Positions 42,490 to 53,149 of a DNA stretch of 64,000 bases are shown here, piece after piece; within the stretch, counting starts at the first letter, position 1; each line of letters opens with the position of its first letter. Location: NCBI GenBank assembly GCA_034231615.1, contig CM067315.1, positions 16,161,513 through 16,225,512 of the forward strand. The letters run 5' to 3'. Under the pieces are notes generated by a model. It saw nothing but the letters and a program-made list of their open reading frames with translations, ran no database searches and was not told where the DNA came from. The position numbers and the translations under genes are program-made. This stretch comes from Meghimatium bilineatum (Eukaryota; Mollusca; Gastropoda; Stylommatophora; Philomycidae).

Positions 42490-43260
42490 TTAGTATAGAT
42501 TATATAGGTTGATTCTTTCTTTCATATAGATTATATAGTCTGATACTTTCTTTCATATAGATCAGGGGTTGGGAACCCATGACTTGCGAGCCAGATGTGG
42601 CTCTATTGATGGCTGCATCTGGCTGGCAGACAAATGTTAGATTATAAAATAAAATGTTTCTTTAGACTTCTTTGATCTACATATTAATTGCATATCAATA
42701 TTTCATTCTACAAATGAGCTCTAAAGTACTGCAGCTCAGCATCAGAAGTCGCATTAATGGTAAGAAATATTAATTATTGATTAGCAACAGCATAACAATG
42801 TTATTAAAAAGGATTCAGAGACATAATTATTGTACTTTTAGTGTTGAAATTACACAAAATGCACACATTTACTTGAATTATTAGTTTTAAACATAATGTA
42901 TGGCTGTCACAGAATTACTTTACACAATATGTGGTGTCCATGGCTCTCTCAGACAAAAAGGTTCCCGACTTCTGATATAGATTATATAGGTTGATTTTTT
43001 CGTATAGATTATATAGGTTGTTGCTTCCTTTTATATAGATTGTATAGATTGATTATTTCTTTAATATAGATTATATAGGTTGATTCTTTATTTCGTATAG
43101 ATTAAATAGGTTGGTTCCTCATTTCATATAGATTATATATGCTGATGCATCCTGTGATATAATGTATATAAGATAATGCCTTCTTACGTATAGCTTGATG
43201 CCAATTTTATATAGATTGTTTAGGCGTATGCCTCCTATCGTATTGTTCAGGGTACTTACA
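42490..43260. repeat. AT-rich minisatellite, 31-bp unit, interrupted by a hAT element
   Basis: Units carry atatagattatataggttga and ttctttctttc. About two units lie before 42562 and about seven, increasingly decayed, after 42975. Confidence 0.9.
42563..42974. mobile_element. Non-autonomous hAT element
   Basis: The ends are caggggttgggaacc (42563-42577) and the inverted near-copy ggttcccgacttctg (42960-42974), three mismatches in 15. An exact 8-bp target duplication, atatagat, lies at 42555-42562 and 42975-42982; 8 bp is the hAT hallmark. The sub-terminal words tgcgagccagatgtggctct and ggctgcatctggctggcaga form an inner hairpin and match what I recall of widespread animal hAT ends. 412 bp, no transposase: it depends on an enzyme supplied elsewhere. 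Confidence 0.9.
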
Positions 43261-43873
43261 TCTGTCTTATATACAATATGATGCGACGTTTAACTATGTG
43301 GATATTAATTCAACTATTTAAAATCTGGCTCAACTAGGATTATTGACATCAGTAGACGTTTCTGTTTAAAATTGGACGATTTTTAATTGTAACAACAAGA
43401 AAATAATATAAATCATTTCAACTACAGCAAATTCTGTTTTACACGCCCACTGATTCCTAAAAATACATTGGCCAAATCAATGCAGCACCAACAGGAACAA
43501 TTGATTGAAATTGAATTGCTTTAACTTATGTCTGTTATTGTTTTCGTGGAAAAACTGCTGAAAGTATTTACATTGCCTAAAATATTGAAACATCACACAA
43601 GTATGGACTAGTGGCTACGTCCTGAATAGAATATGTTTTCATTCATGTATATGCTAAGATTTCACCACACAAACAAAGAAATGCCTAACACTTTGATGAA
43701 TGTTACGAACATGCACACACACAAAAGTGTGATGAAAAGCTGCTACTTGCTGTTCGGCTATGTGAAATAACGTTTAACACAGTGAGTTTTATAAAGATAG
43801 ATAGTTGAGAAGTGACCTCTATTATTGAGTAACATATCATATTTAGAGTTTAACGGTTAACAATATTATAAAG
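43261..43873. other. No recognised feature; upstream of the candidate exon
   Basis: No repeat or TE seen. If the frame at 43874 is a first coding exon, this stretch would hold the promoter and 5' leader, but I cannot point to a TATA box or initiator with confidence. Confidence 0.4.
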
Positions 43874-44166
43874 ATGGCACAAGTTCCTAGATCACTACGT
43901 ATGGAACATAGAAAACAGATGTCTTCTCCTGAGGCGAGGAATTCTATCCGCCAACGGGGAAGACCGATTCAAAGAAGTTTTACAAGAGATAGTTCTTCGT
44001 CTCCAACGCCAGCAGCAGATGCACGACACCTGTGGGCACACGGATATGGTGTTCAAGGGAAGTCTCGGCTCACTTCGCAAGATTTGTACAAAGTACCACC
44101 GCTCAGACAGCGTCTTGTTTTAGCCAAGCTGTCAAGGAGATCATGGCCGGTCATATCTGCCTGTTG
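43874..44166 (+). CDS. Candidate host coding exon (unknown protein)
   Basis: An ATG in good context (aagATGgc) opens a frame of about 97 codons, less AT-rich than its surroundings, which runs into a textbook donor at 44167 (TTG|gtaagt). A pyrimidine-rich acceptor (tgttgtccttttctag) ends at 44266, so a 100-bp intron is possible; the joined frame would stop four codons later. An alternative acceptor near 44397 (gtttgcag) gives about 16 more codons. The peptide is Ser/Arg-rich (MAQVPRSLRMEH, then RGRPIQRSFTRDSSSSPTP, then DLYKVPPLRQRLVLAKLSRR) with no membrane segment or known domain. It has no TE motif. It may be a first exon, or chance. Confidence 0.35.
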
Positions 44167-44172
44167 GTAAGT

Positions 44173-44599
44173 AGAAAAGCGTCAATGTGATCTGTTCGCA
44201 TGTATATCTACCTCTTAGCGAATCTTTTTTTCTGAATTTCTTACTGTCAATGTTGTCCTTTTCTAGGAGAGCTCATTGAACGTTGTACCATTTACCCTGA
44301 TCTCTGTTATAGTTCTACACATGCGCTCGTTCTAAAATTCCTGCAGATTAGCAGATTGCAGTCCAGATAATGGAATGTGTTATGTTATGGTTTGCAGCTT
44401 TGCTGTGCTATCTTCGCCCTTAGGCCAGAAACAACCGACTTCAGCATGACTTCCAGGTCGCTGTGACCCTCCATGGAAAAGGACAATCTCCACCCACAAA
44501 ACCATATTCGCCTCTTACGATGTGCATGGTAGGTAACAGTGTGACTATTCGGTTTCAGGAAACAGACAAACGCTCAGCTGTGATAAAGACCACTCACAA
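44173..44599. other. Possible intron and exon region, nothing certain
   Basis: Holds the possible acceptors at 44266 and 44397. No repeat. The frame at 44463 (plus) runs into the minisatellite and is not convincing. Confidence 0.3.
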
Positions 44600-45410
44600 T
44601 ACATGCCTAGGTTGTTGTGAGGCAATCTGTGCTTTAACTGTATCACGCCTAGATTAGTTAGTTAGTTTGTCGTCGGATTATCATTACTGCAAACTGGACA
44701 CGTCCATAGTTGCTCCGATCTCTCCTTGAGTGTATCCGCCATTACACTTCTGCTGACAGTACCGGTCCTATGTTGGTTGACCATCACTTTTCTGCGCCCT
44801 CCAAAATGTTAACTTCTAGCAACACCGTATTTCAATCCCTGATCTTTAATCCTAGCCATTGAAAAGGAATCATCATCCACATTAGTCTCACTCTCGCGTG
44901 CTATATTTTTTAAGGAGTTCAAAACGTCAGCGCGATCCATTGCCTCATCGCCCTGTGCCACAATAGCGCATGACGCCAGTCAATCTGCTCTTTGATTACC
45001 TCGAACACACACATGTCCCGGCACGAAAATAAATATAACCAATTTCAGCCTCGCCTTTCTCAAGGACTCAATCCACTGTTCGCGAACAAGACCAACACGT
45101 AGATTGCTGTGAGGCAATCATTGCTTTAACTGCACCATGTATAAATCTTGTAAGGCAATGAGTGCTTTAACTGCATCATGCCTAGATTGCTGTGAGGCAA
45201 TCATTGCTTTAACTGCACCATGTATAAATTGTTGTGAGGCAATTAGTGCTTTAACTGCATCATGCCTAGATTGCTGTGAGGCAATCAGAGCGTTAACTGC
45301 ATCATGTATAGTGTGTTGTGAGGCAATGAGTGCTTTAACTGCATCTTGTCTCGATTGTGTTGAAGCAATCAATGCTTTAAATGCATCATGTCGGGATTGT
45401 TGTGAGTCAA
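44600..45410. repeat. Minisatellite, 42-bp unit with 84-bp dimers, interrupted
   Basis: Units carry gttgtgaggcaat, agtgctttaactgcatcatg and then either cctagatt or tataaatt; the two endings alternate, giving an 84-bp beat. One to two units lie at 44600-44655 and about seven after 45106. Confidence 0.9.
44655..45105 (-). mobile_element. LINE 3' part with RNase H
   Basis: The minus strand reads LVIFIFVPGHVCVRGNQRADWLASC (final RNase H block: PGH-V-GN-RAD), then SMARIKDQGLKYGVARS, then VNQHRTGTVSRSVMA and LWTCPVCSNDNPTTN. The 3' end has a (aact)n tail read on the minus strand (tagttagttag at 44653-44665). It lies between units of the 42-bp array; tagatt is repeated at both edges. The 5' truncation is just before the last RNase H block. 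Differs from the two other RNase H regions. Confidence 0.8.
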
Positions 45411-45429
45411 ACAGTGTTGTTAGACGTCA

Positions 45430-45890
45430 ATTCTGTCTTCTAATTGTTGTTTATTGTCCATGTTTCTGAACCATACATTAACATAGAACAGATGTAGCAT
45501 TTTATAATTCTCATGTTTAGGATGTATGTAATTTGTTTAGATTTTTTCCTCATGTCACTGAAAGTATATATAGCCATTCCTATCGTCCTTGTAACTTCTG
45601 TTTCACATTTGTCATCGTTTGTGATTATGTGGCCAAGATATTGATAATATTCTGTTTGTTGCAGTATATTTCTATGTATTTTATGTTTAGCACCTGTTCT
45701 TCTGTGACTTTGTTGATTATGATGGTTTTTCGTTTTTGTATACCTATATCCAGTCCATATTCTGTATGTTTGAGAAAGAACGCGGAAGAAGGAGAACACA
45801 AGACACCACAGTGATGAGATCTTTGTGAGATTGCCCAATTATGGACATTGCATTCTACAACAACAATTAAAACTGGCATCTGAAGTTTGA
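45430..45890 (-). mobile_element. LINE fragment (E-like), C-terminal part of RT
   Basis: The minus frame reads EYYQYLGHIITNDDKCETEV, TRTIGMAIYTFSDMRKKSKQ and RIIKCYICSMLMYGSETWTI. These are the YLG and YGxETW blocks after the RT palm. Upstream residues (TGYRYTKTKN) look like the piece before YLG in such proteins. The 3' half is missing. Confidence 0.8.
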
Positions 45891-45929
45891 AGAATCTCTG
45901 GACAACTTACCCACAAGAAAATAATGTCA

Positions 45930-48290
45930 GATATTCTGTAATTTAGTGCTCATAGTAAAAGAACGGCAGCTATCCTGTAATCTAGTGCTCATGGTAAAAT
46001 AATGTCAGATATCCTGTAATCTAGTGCTCATGGTAAAATAATCTCAGATATCCTGTAATCTAGTGCTAATGGTAAAATAATGTCAGATATCATGTAATCT
46101 AGTGCTAATGGTAAAATAATCTCAGATATCCTGTAATCTAGTGCTCATGGTAAAATAATGTCAGATATCCTGTAATCTAGTGCTCATGGTAAAATAATGT
46201 CAAATATCCTGTAATGTAGTGCTCATGGTAAAATAATGTCAAATATCCTGTAATCTAGTGCTCATGGTAAAATAATGTCAGATATCCTGTAATCTAGTGC
46301 TCATGGTAAAATAATGTCAGATATCCTGTAATCTAGTGCTCATGGTAAAATAATGTCAGATATCCTGTAATCTAGTGTTCATGGTAAAATAATGTCAGAT
46401 ATCCTGTAATCTAGTGCTCATGGTAAAATAATGTCAGATATCCTGTAATCTAGTGCTCATGGTAAAATAATGTCAAATATCCTGTAATCTAGTGTTCATG
46501 GTAAAATAATGTCAGATATCCTGTAATCTAGTGTTCATGGTAAAATAATGTCAGATATCCTGTAATCTAGTGCTCATGGTAAAATAATGTCAAATATCCT
46601 GTAATCTAGTGTTCATGGTAAAATAATGTCAGATATCCTGTAATCTAGTGCTCATGGTAAAATAATGTCAAATATCCTGTAATCTAGTGCTCATGGTAAA
46701 ATAATGTCAGATATCCTGTAATCTAGTGTTCATGGTAAAATAATGTCAGATATCCTGTAATCTAGTGCTCATGGTAAAATAATGTCAAATATCCTGTAAT
46801 CTAGTGCTCATGGTAAAATAATGTCAGATATCCTGTAATCTAGTGTTCATGGTAAAATAATGTCAGATATCCTGTAATCTAGTGTTCATGGTAAAATAAT
46901 GTCAGATATCCTGTAATCTAGTTTGTTCCTTTCGTGCCGCAAGCGACACATAGGGCAGAGGTTTTGCTTCTCCATATGATGCGGTTTGCTGCCTGCAGCT
47001 GTAGTTCCTGGATGGTCTTACAGCCTATTAATTCCCCTTCTTTAAGAATGGTGTTTGTAAGGGTTGTTTTAGGTCTTCCTCTTTTTCTTTTACCCTCAGG
47101 TGACCACATACGGGCTTGCTGGTTTATTATGTTTACATCTAGTCATAAAACGTGACCAAGATATTTCCATCTTCGTTTTCTTATGATGTTTGAAACATAC
47201 TCTTGGTGTGTTTTGTCTCTTAGATCACTATTTGTGACGAAGTCGCTCCATTTTATGTTCATCAGTTTTCGTAGACATTTGTTTTCGAAGCTGTTTAGTT
47301 TGTTGTCTGTTGCTTGAGTTGATTTCCAGATTTCACCACCATACGTTAACACTGATACAATACATGAGTTAAATAGCTTTAGTTTGGTGTTTGTCCCTAG
47401 ATCTTTTGATTTCCAGATATTAGTTAATTTAGCAAATGTGCTAGCTGCCACTGCTATACGTGTGTTTATTTCTTTCATTGAGTCTCCGTCAATAAACATT
47501 CGGCTGCCCAAGTAATTAAAGCTGGAGGCTTTTTCCAGTATTTGGTTATTTACTAAGATCTTATTTGTTGAGATGTTAAGTTCCATGATATTTGATTTGG
47601 ACGTGTTCATCTGAAGGCCAATTTGCCCTGCGAGTGTGCATAGTTTGTTGGTTATATCTCTTGTGTCTGTTGATGAGTAGAGTTTAATAATGCGATGTGA
47701 TCTGCAAAAACAAGGTCAGTTAAAGTGTTGTTTTTGAGCCATTGTATACCCGATTTTTCATCATGAATGGTTTTACGCATGATCCAGTCGATGGCTATTC
47801 CAAATAGCATTGGTGATAATAAGCAGCCCTGTTTGACTCCTGTGTTGACATTGAACCATTCTGAATTTCCTGTATCTGTTCTTACGCAACAGGTTGCTTC
47901 ATGGTAAAGTGCTTTTATGATGTTTATATATATTATAACTGGAATCCATAGATTTTAAGAATCTCCCATAGTGCTGGACGATGTATACTGTCGAATGCCT
48001 TTTGAAAGTCAATAAAGTTAACTATCAAGGGACTTTGAAACTCAATTGAATTTTCTATAATAATTCTAAGAGTGAAGATGTGATCTACACACAAGCGGTT
48101 AGCAAGTACAATCTAGCAAGTGTAATCTAGTGCTCATGGTAAAATCATTTCTGATATCCTGTAATCTAGTGCTCATGGTAAAATAATGTCAGATATCCTG
48201 TAATCTAGTGCTAATGGTAAAATAATCTCAGATATCCTGTAATCTAGTGCTCATGGTAAAATCATTTCTGATATCCTGTAGTCAGATACC
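45930..48290. repeat. Minisatellite, 39-bp unit, interrupted by LINE A
   Basis: About 25 units at 45930-46922 and about four at 48121-48290, each with gatatcctgtaatctagtg and ctcatggtaaaataatgt. Variants (ttcatgg, tcaaatatcc) come in a repeated order, pointing to block duplication inside the array. Confidence 0.95.
46923..48120 (-). mobile_element. LINE family A, RT C-terminal half
   Basis: The minus strand carries, after decayed RT palm pieces (near 47650-48080, where a YPVD-type block and an F-A-D box are recognisable only in part), SSFNYLGSRMFIDGDSMKE, VLTYGGEIWKSTQ, CLRKLMNIKWSDF, HQEYVSNIIRKRRWKYLGHV, then KRKRGRPKTTLTNTI and SALCVACGTKGTN. The direct repeat tgtaatctagt flanks it (46912-46922 and 48121-48131) inside the 39-bp array. 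The element ends at ggaacaa with no tail, so its stop codon (tag) is supplied by the target repeat. One stop or shift near 47140. Confidence 0.93.
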
Positions 48291-48349
48291 TGTCAGAAAC
48301 AGGTAAAAGACTTATTTTTCCTGACACAAAAAACAAGAAGGACACATCT

Positions 48350-48480
48350 TATAATTCATCTCTGTTCTCATTATCTTCATCATTATCATTAGCAATAGAA
48401 TCATCGCCAAATCTGTCATCATCATCATCACTATGAGTAGCATCATCACCTTCAATTAGCAGCTTCATCATCAGCACATC
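48350..48480. repeat. Degenerate (atc)n stretch
   Basis: Trinucleotide-like runs (tcatcatcatcatcac) with interruptions. Confidence 0.7.
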
Positions 48481-49369
48481 TATCATTCACATCTGTTATT
48501 TAAAGCAAAATTGTACTTGCTCAAGCGCACTATCAGGTAGCCATTTATGGTATGAAACTTGACGCTAAATAAAGTAGTGACGGAAAGTACTTCTTCTATT
48601 GAACAGCGAGAATAATTAATGTAGAAGTGTAGAACATTAAATGTTGAAGAGGGTTGACTTCTAAAGAATTTTCATAAGGAGGAAGCAATATTGTAACCAT
48701 ATAAAGAGATCAAACAACATGGGAAAAAGTAGTAATAGAAGGCATGGTAACAGGTGACAGGGAACAGTTCAGCATAAGACAGATGACTTTACAGATTGTT
48801 TGAACATGTTCTTTCCTTCAGCTGGAAAACTAGCACAGTTAAATATACATACATCGTGATATATATACATCTTGTAAAATAAACTTCAAATATATGAATG
48901 TGTGGGTGCTTTCCTTGTTAACACCCGTACAACACTGGCATAACCTTTTAGAGGGGGTGTTTAATAGAGGAAAATGGAGAACAGTAATTTTAACTGACAC
49001 ATTGTCAAAAAATAAATTCACACATATATTGCATGTGCATCTATTGAGGGGTGTCATTCTGTCACACCAACTGACAATAGTTTAAATACATGACTGTTTC
49101 TTATCATCGCTTAACACCCCTCTAAAGAGTCACCTCAAAGTAGTAAGACGGTTAACTTGAAAGGCACCATTGAATTGTTATGAGTAGATGGGGTTACTGA
49201 GTTGCATAGAACATGCAAATCAGCGTTGCTTGTATTGTGGACATATGTAGATGTGGATGGTGATGGTGATGATGTTTCTCCTTCTCTAGCAAAGATGAAA
49301 TTGCATGAAAAACATTAAATGTGATGAACAAGTAGAAAAAAAAATCACATTTGTGATTGTCTAATTTGA
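48481..49369. other. No clear feature
   Basis: A stretch at 48715-48770 (plus) could encode VVIEGMVTGDR, reminiscent of a LINE tail block, but it is too short to call. Nothing else recognised. Confidence 0.35.
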
Positions 49370-49850
49370 TTTTGTGAGTTCGTAGATGCCCGATGAGTCC
49401 AATTTGTGCCAGGAAAGTTCTATTGCAGTGTATGCAGGAGTGGAGAGGGTTCGGGGTAGGAGAGCTTTCAGATTTGTCCTTCCGCTTCCATCGCTTGTAA
49501 ATTTCCCGCAGTGTTCTTTCCTTTTTCAAGTTTAGTTATGTCATCAGTGATCTGGGTGTGTCAAGCTGAGCGATCAAGGAATCTAGTCTACCAGGTGCTA
49601 GGATCGATGCTGCAGTGCTTTAGAGTTTTATTCAGTGATAATTTAAGCGCTTTTTTTGCCCTCTGCTTGAACGTTACTATAGCACAGAATAATCTCTTTG
49701 GAAGACGCTTGCCTGGCATACGGACGATGTGGCCAGTCCAGCGGAGCTTGGACCTAGTGAACAGAAAATGGATGCGTTCCATACGGGACTTTTGAAAGAT
49801 TTCCGTGTCTGGTGCCAACGTACTCTCATGAGGTTTAAGTTATCCTTTGT
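49370..49850 (-). mobile_element. LINE family D2, C-terminal part with zinc finger
   Basis: The minus strand reads SKLRWTGHIVRMPGKRLPKRL, then LNKTLKHCSIDPSTW, then EIYKRWKRKDKSESSPTPN and CIHCNRTFLAQIGLIGHLRTH. The final block keeps the C-x2-C-x12-H-x3-H pattern. Several frameshifts. Relative of 6395-7362. Confidence 0.87.
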
Positions 49851-49984
49851 CGTTTCAAAGAAATACACATCGTCAAAATGCATTATTACTATGAATGATG
49901 CAAAATAGAATCACGCGGATAAGTTAGTGTCTTGTCACTATTTTAACATTAGATGGCAGGCACTCTAATGAGATCAAGAACAAG

Positions 49985-50465
49985 ATTCATTCATTCATTT
50001 TTCTTTTGCGCTGAAGTTAGCGCATAGGGCAGAGATCAGATCTCTCCAATTCTGTCTGTTCAAAGCTATGCTGTGCATTTCTTGAATAGTATGAATGTTG
50101 GTTGTTTTACTTTCTCTAAGTATTGTTCTTCTGAGTGTTTCCTTTGGTCTACCCTTTGCTCTTTTGCCTGTAGGTATCCATTCAAGAGATTGGTGGTGTA
50201 TTCTGTTGGTGTCTGCGCGTAGGACATGCCCGATGTAGGACCAACGGCGTTTGCTGATAACATCTGTGATGAAATTTTGATGTGTCTCTTGTCTGATTTT
50301 ATCATTTGATTCGAATTCACTCCAGTGGGTGTTAGTTATCCTACGAAGACATTTGTTATCGAAACTCAGTAATTTCTTTTCTGATGATAAAGAGCTTTTC
50401 CAGCTCTCACATCCATATGATAGCACCGGAATAATGCAGGAATTAAATAAGCGCATTTTCGTACG
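49985..50465 (-). mobile_element. LINE family A (second subfamily), C-terminal part
   Basis: One minus frame reads TKMRLFNSCIIPVLSYGCESW, CLRRITNTHWSEF, HQNFITDVISKRRWSYIGHVL, KRAKGRPKETLRRTI, RQNWRDLISALCANFSAKEK and a stop, then an (aatg)n tail (attcattcattcat at 49987-50000). About 155 codons without a break. 5' truncation at about 50465, where it meets a plus-strand LINE E fragment. Confidence 0.92.
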
Positions 50466-50972
50466 TGTGCTGAAGAACAAGATAGCACAGGCCAAATCAA
50501 CATTTCAAAAAATGAGAAACATTCTAAGCAATTTAGTAATATCAATGCATACACGAGTTTTAGAGTTCGGATATTATATTTAGCCAAATCCGCTTTATGG
50601 AAGAGAAACATGGATAGTGAGCAAATTGCCTAAGATTAGCTGGAATGGGGTTTTTAAGAAGAATGATGGAAATTCCAAGGGCAGCCAGAAAAACTAATAT
50701 AGAAGTTCTTCAGAGATACTGAAGTAAAACGACAATTTATAGCGAAAACTAGAAGCAGATAAATCAAGACTTTTAGGGCATGTAATGTGGAAAGTGAAAC
50801 GTGAACTTTTAGTAACCATCGGAAAGTTCACGGGGGAAAGAGGCAGAGGAAGACAAAGATATACATTTCTGGATGAGTTGTCATTGTGGCACAAAAAGAA
50901 GTCACCCATTGAACTTATTAACAACACAAGAGACAGAGAGTTGTGGAGAAGTATGATCACCTACTCGTAAAG
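50465..50972 (+). mobile_element. LINE family E, C-terminal part
   Basis: The plus strand reads NKIAQAKSTFQKMRNILSN, ISMHTRVLE, YGRETWIVSK, then after shifts LLGHVMWKVKRELLVTIGKF, TGERGRGRQRYTFLDELS and NTRDRELWRSMITYS with stop. Same family as 38620 and 60390. Head-to-head with the LINE A copy on its left. Confidence 0.85.
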
Positions 50973-52124
50973 GCACTTAATTGTTTGATTATTGTAGCAG
51001 TCATCACATCCTTTCGAAACTTCTGCCGATTTTTAGCCAATCTTCCTGCTTCTATAAATATTATGTTCAGTTGATTTTTGAAATAATTAGTCAATACTCT
51101 TTGTGACGTCCTTCTATTTCGTGTTCCTGGTATCAAGTCTTCCGCCTATTATTGTATTTTGTAGGCATTCTTGTAGTTTAATATTGCCAAAATATTATAA
51201 TTTTCTAGAGAAAATTATATATGTCATTGGTCATTTAATGTGTCCCTGATGTGGTTATACTCGCTTTTTTTTAGTCGATGACGTGATAAAAATGTGGTAT
51301 AACAGCGCATTTTGAACATAAACAATAATGGAGGTCGTGGTTTTGCAAACATTAACCTGCAATTATAATAATGTTAAAACATTCAATAAATAATATTTTA
51401 TTTAAATGTCGTTTATCCAGTTTTCTTTGACTTTCAGTTATCTCAGAATGTAGAGAGTTTATATGTTAATAATTTCACGTATATGTCTTCTAGGATATTC
51501 CAGTGCGAAGTGGTTCACATCAATTTGTGGATCTTACTTGATAATTTCAAGATAGTAATGTTACATAACTCTGTAGTTTTAAACGTGCATCGATAAATAA
51601 TTGAGTTTGTTTCCCTTAGATTGGATACATTGGTCTAGTTGATTACGTATTTCCGTTAGCTCTTCCTTGTAATGAGAAATGTTGTCGTGTCAACAATAGA
51701 CACGAATCTACCTTGACTTTAGTTTACCACAACAATTATGGGAATGGGTGTCTGAGAAATTGTGACAGTTCTTCTTTTTTTGGGGGGGGGGGGGGGGAGG
51801 GACTAGGACAGTAGTTGACCAACAAAATATGTTTATATTTCAATTGAATTGCTTTAGTTTGACAATTCTTTTGTGGAATCTTGAATAAAGTCTAGTATTT
51901 GTTTCGTACTTATTCTGTCGAAATATATTTTAGAAAAGGGGGAAATTTGTTTTATTACAATCAGTCAGGTCGCTGATTTCTCAACATAAAAAAAACAATA
52001 AATGCGGTGGGTGTCACATGTGACAAAACATTATTGGCGTAATTTATGAACATCCTCCCCCCCCCCTTCACCTCCCCCTATCATAATGTGGACATCTAGA
52101 TACAGGACAGGCCTAATACTGAAT
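50973..52124. other. No recognisable feature
   Basis: AT-rich sequence with a g-run of about 15 at 51781-51797 and a c-run near 52063-52072. No gene or TE recognised. Confidence 0.45.
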
Positions 52125-52136
52125 GTGTTTCGTCAT

Positions 52137-52626
52137 CAATCAATGAAACCCATAACCCTTCAGGGTCGTAGGAGTACCACATTGGAAGCTTCAGCACACA
52201 GTCCTCCAGCGAATTCTATCCTCAGCGATGCGGATGAGTGTGGAAATATCTAGCCCTGTCCATTCCTTGATGTTGTCTGTCCATGTCTTTATTTGTCCTC
52301 CTCTGCTTCTTCCACCCTCAACAGTTCCCTGCAGTATTGTTTTTGACAAGGAATCGTGCCTGCATACATGTCCGAACCATGCTAGTTTTCGTCGTTTCAC
52401 TATTGAAAGCAATGGCTCCTGGACACCTGCACACATCTCTACTTTATTTCTTACGTACACATTGGTCTTATGTTCCCTATAGGAAATTCGTAGAATTCTT
52501 CTGTAACATTTATACTCGAAAGCCTGTAATCTTCTCTCCATGTCCGTAGTGAGTGTCCAACTCTCACAAACATACAACACAACGGAAAGCACCAGCCACC
52601 TATACAGTTTGATTTTCACTCCAACA
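52137..52626 (-). mobile_element. LINE family B, young 490-bp 3' end
   Basis: The exact direct repeat gtgtttcgtcat (12 bp) lies at 52125-52136 and 52627-52638. The minus frame reads LVLSVVLYVCESWTLTTDMER, CYRRILRISYREH, RRKLAWFGHVCRHDSLSK, WTDNIKEWTGLDISTLIRI and differs from the copy at 34713 by very few residues. A one-base loss near the end (RWRTVC) shifts the last codons. A tail of tcaatcaatg type is present. Classic 5'-truncated insertion. Confidence 0.96.
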
Positions 52627-52639
52627 GTGTTTCGTCATA

Positions 52640-53149
52640 GTAGAAGGCGATTATTTCTAATGGTAATCTAATATGATTTCATCAGCGAAAACTGAAATAA
52701 AGATTTACCAACCGAAAATTATATATTTCTTTATTTGTATTAGTCATCTCATTTATCTGTAATGTTGCTATGCAACATCTTTTCTCATTGAAAAAGTAAA
52801 ATAGCACTGATTTCTCTTGCATACAATTCATATATAGACATTAATAACTAGAGGTTCTCAAACATTTTCCCCCCGTGGCGAAATTAACAATAAGTGTTCC
52901 TTGGTTTCCCTGATACAGAATTAAGACGTCATTGGTTTTCTTTATGCATTACCTGGATGTTATAAGATTTAGTAGCCGTCATTATTTTAGTCATCCTTCA
53001 AGTAAAACTTCCTGTGGAACATCTAGACCGATCTGCCACTCACGAATTTCAATCTTTTTCTCCGTAAACTCGACCGACCCTTTTCAGGGATATGTGGCCC
53101 TAGAAATAACTCTTTGTTGAAGACTTTACTTGAACCAAGAACTGAATGG
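52640..53149. other. No recognised gene; possible hAT-like end
   Basis: At 52851-52900 gaggttctcaaacattttcc resembles one end of Charlie-type hAT elements, but no inverted partner or 8-bp duplication was found nearby. Confidence 0.35.

Noticed and set aside
48715-48770. LINE tail block VVIEGMVTGDR
   Set aside because: About 15 codons of similarity with no neighbouring block; may be chance.
52851-52900. hAT (Charlie-like) terminal repeat
   Set aside because: The gaggttctcaaac word resembles one end, but no inverted partner or 8-bp duplication was found. The same holds for gtgtttctcaaaatt at 42459.
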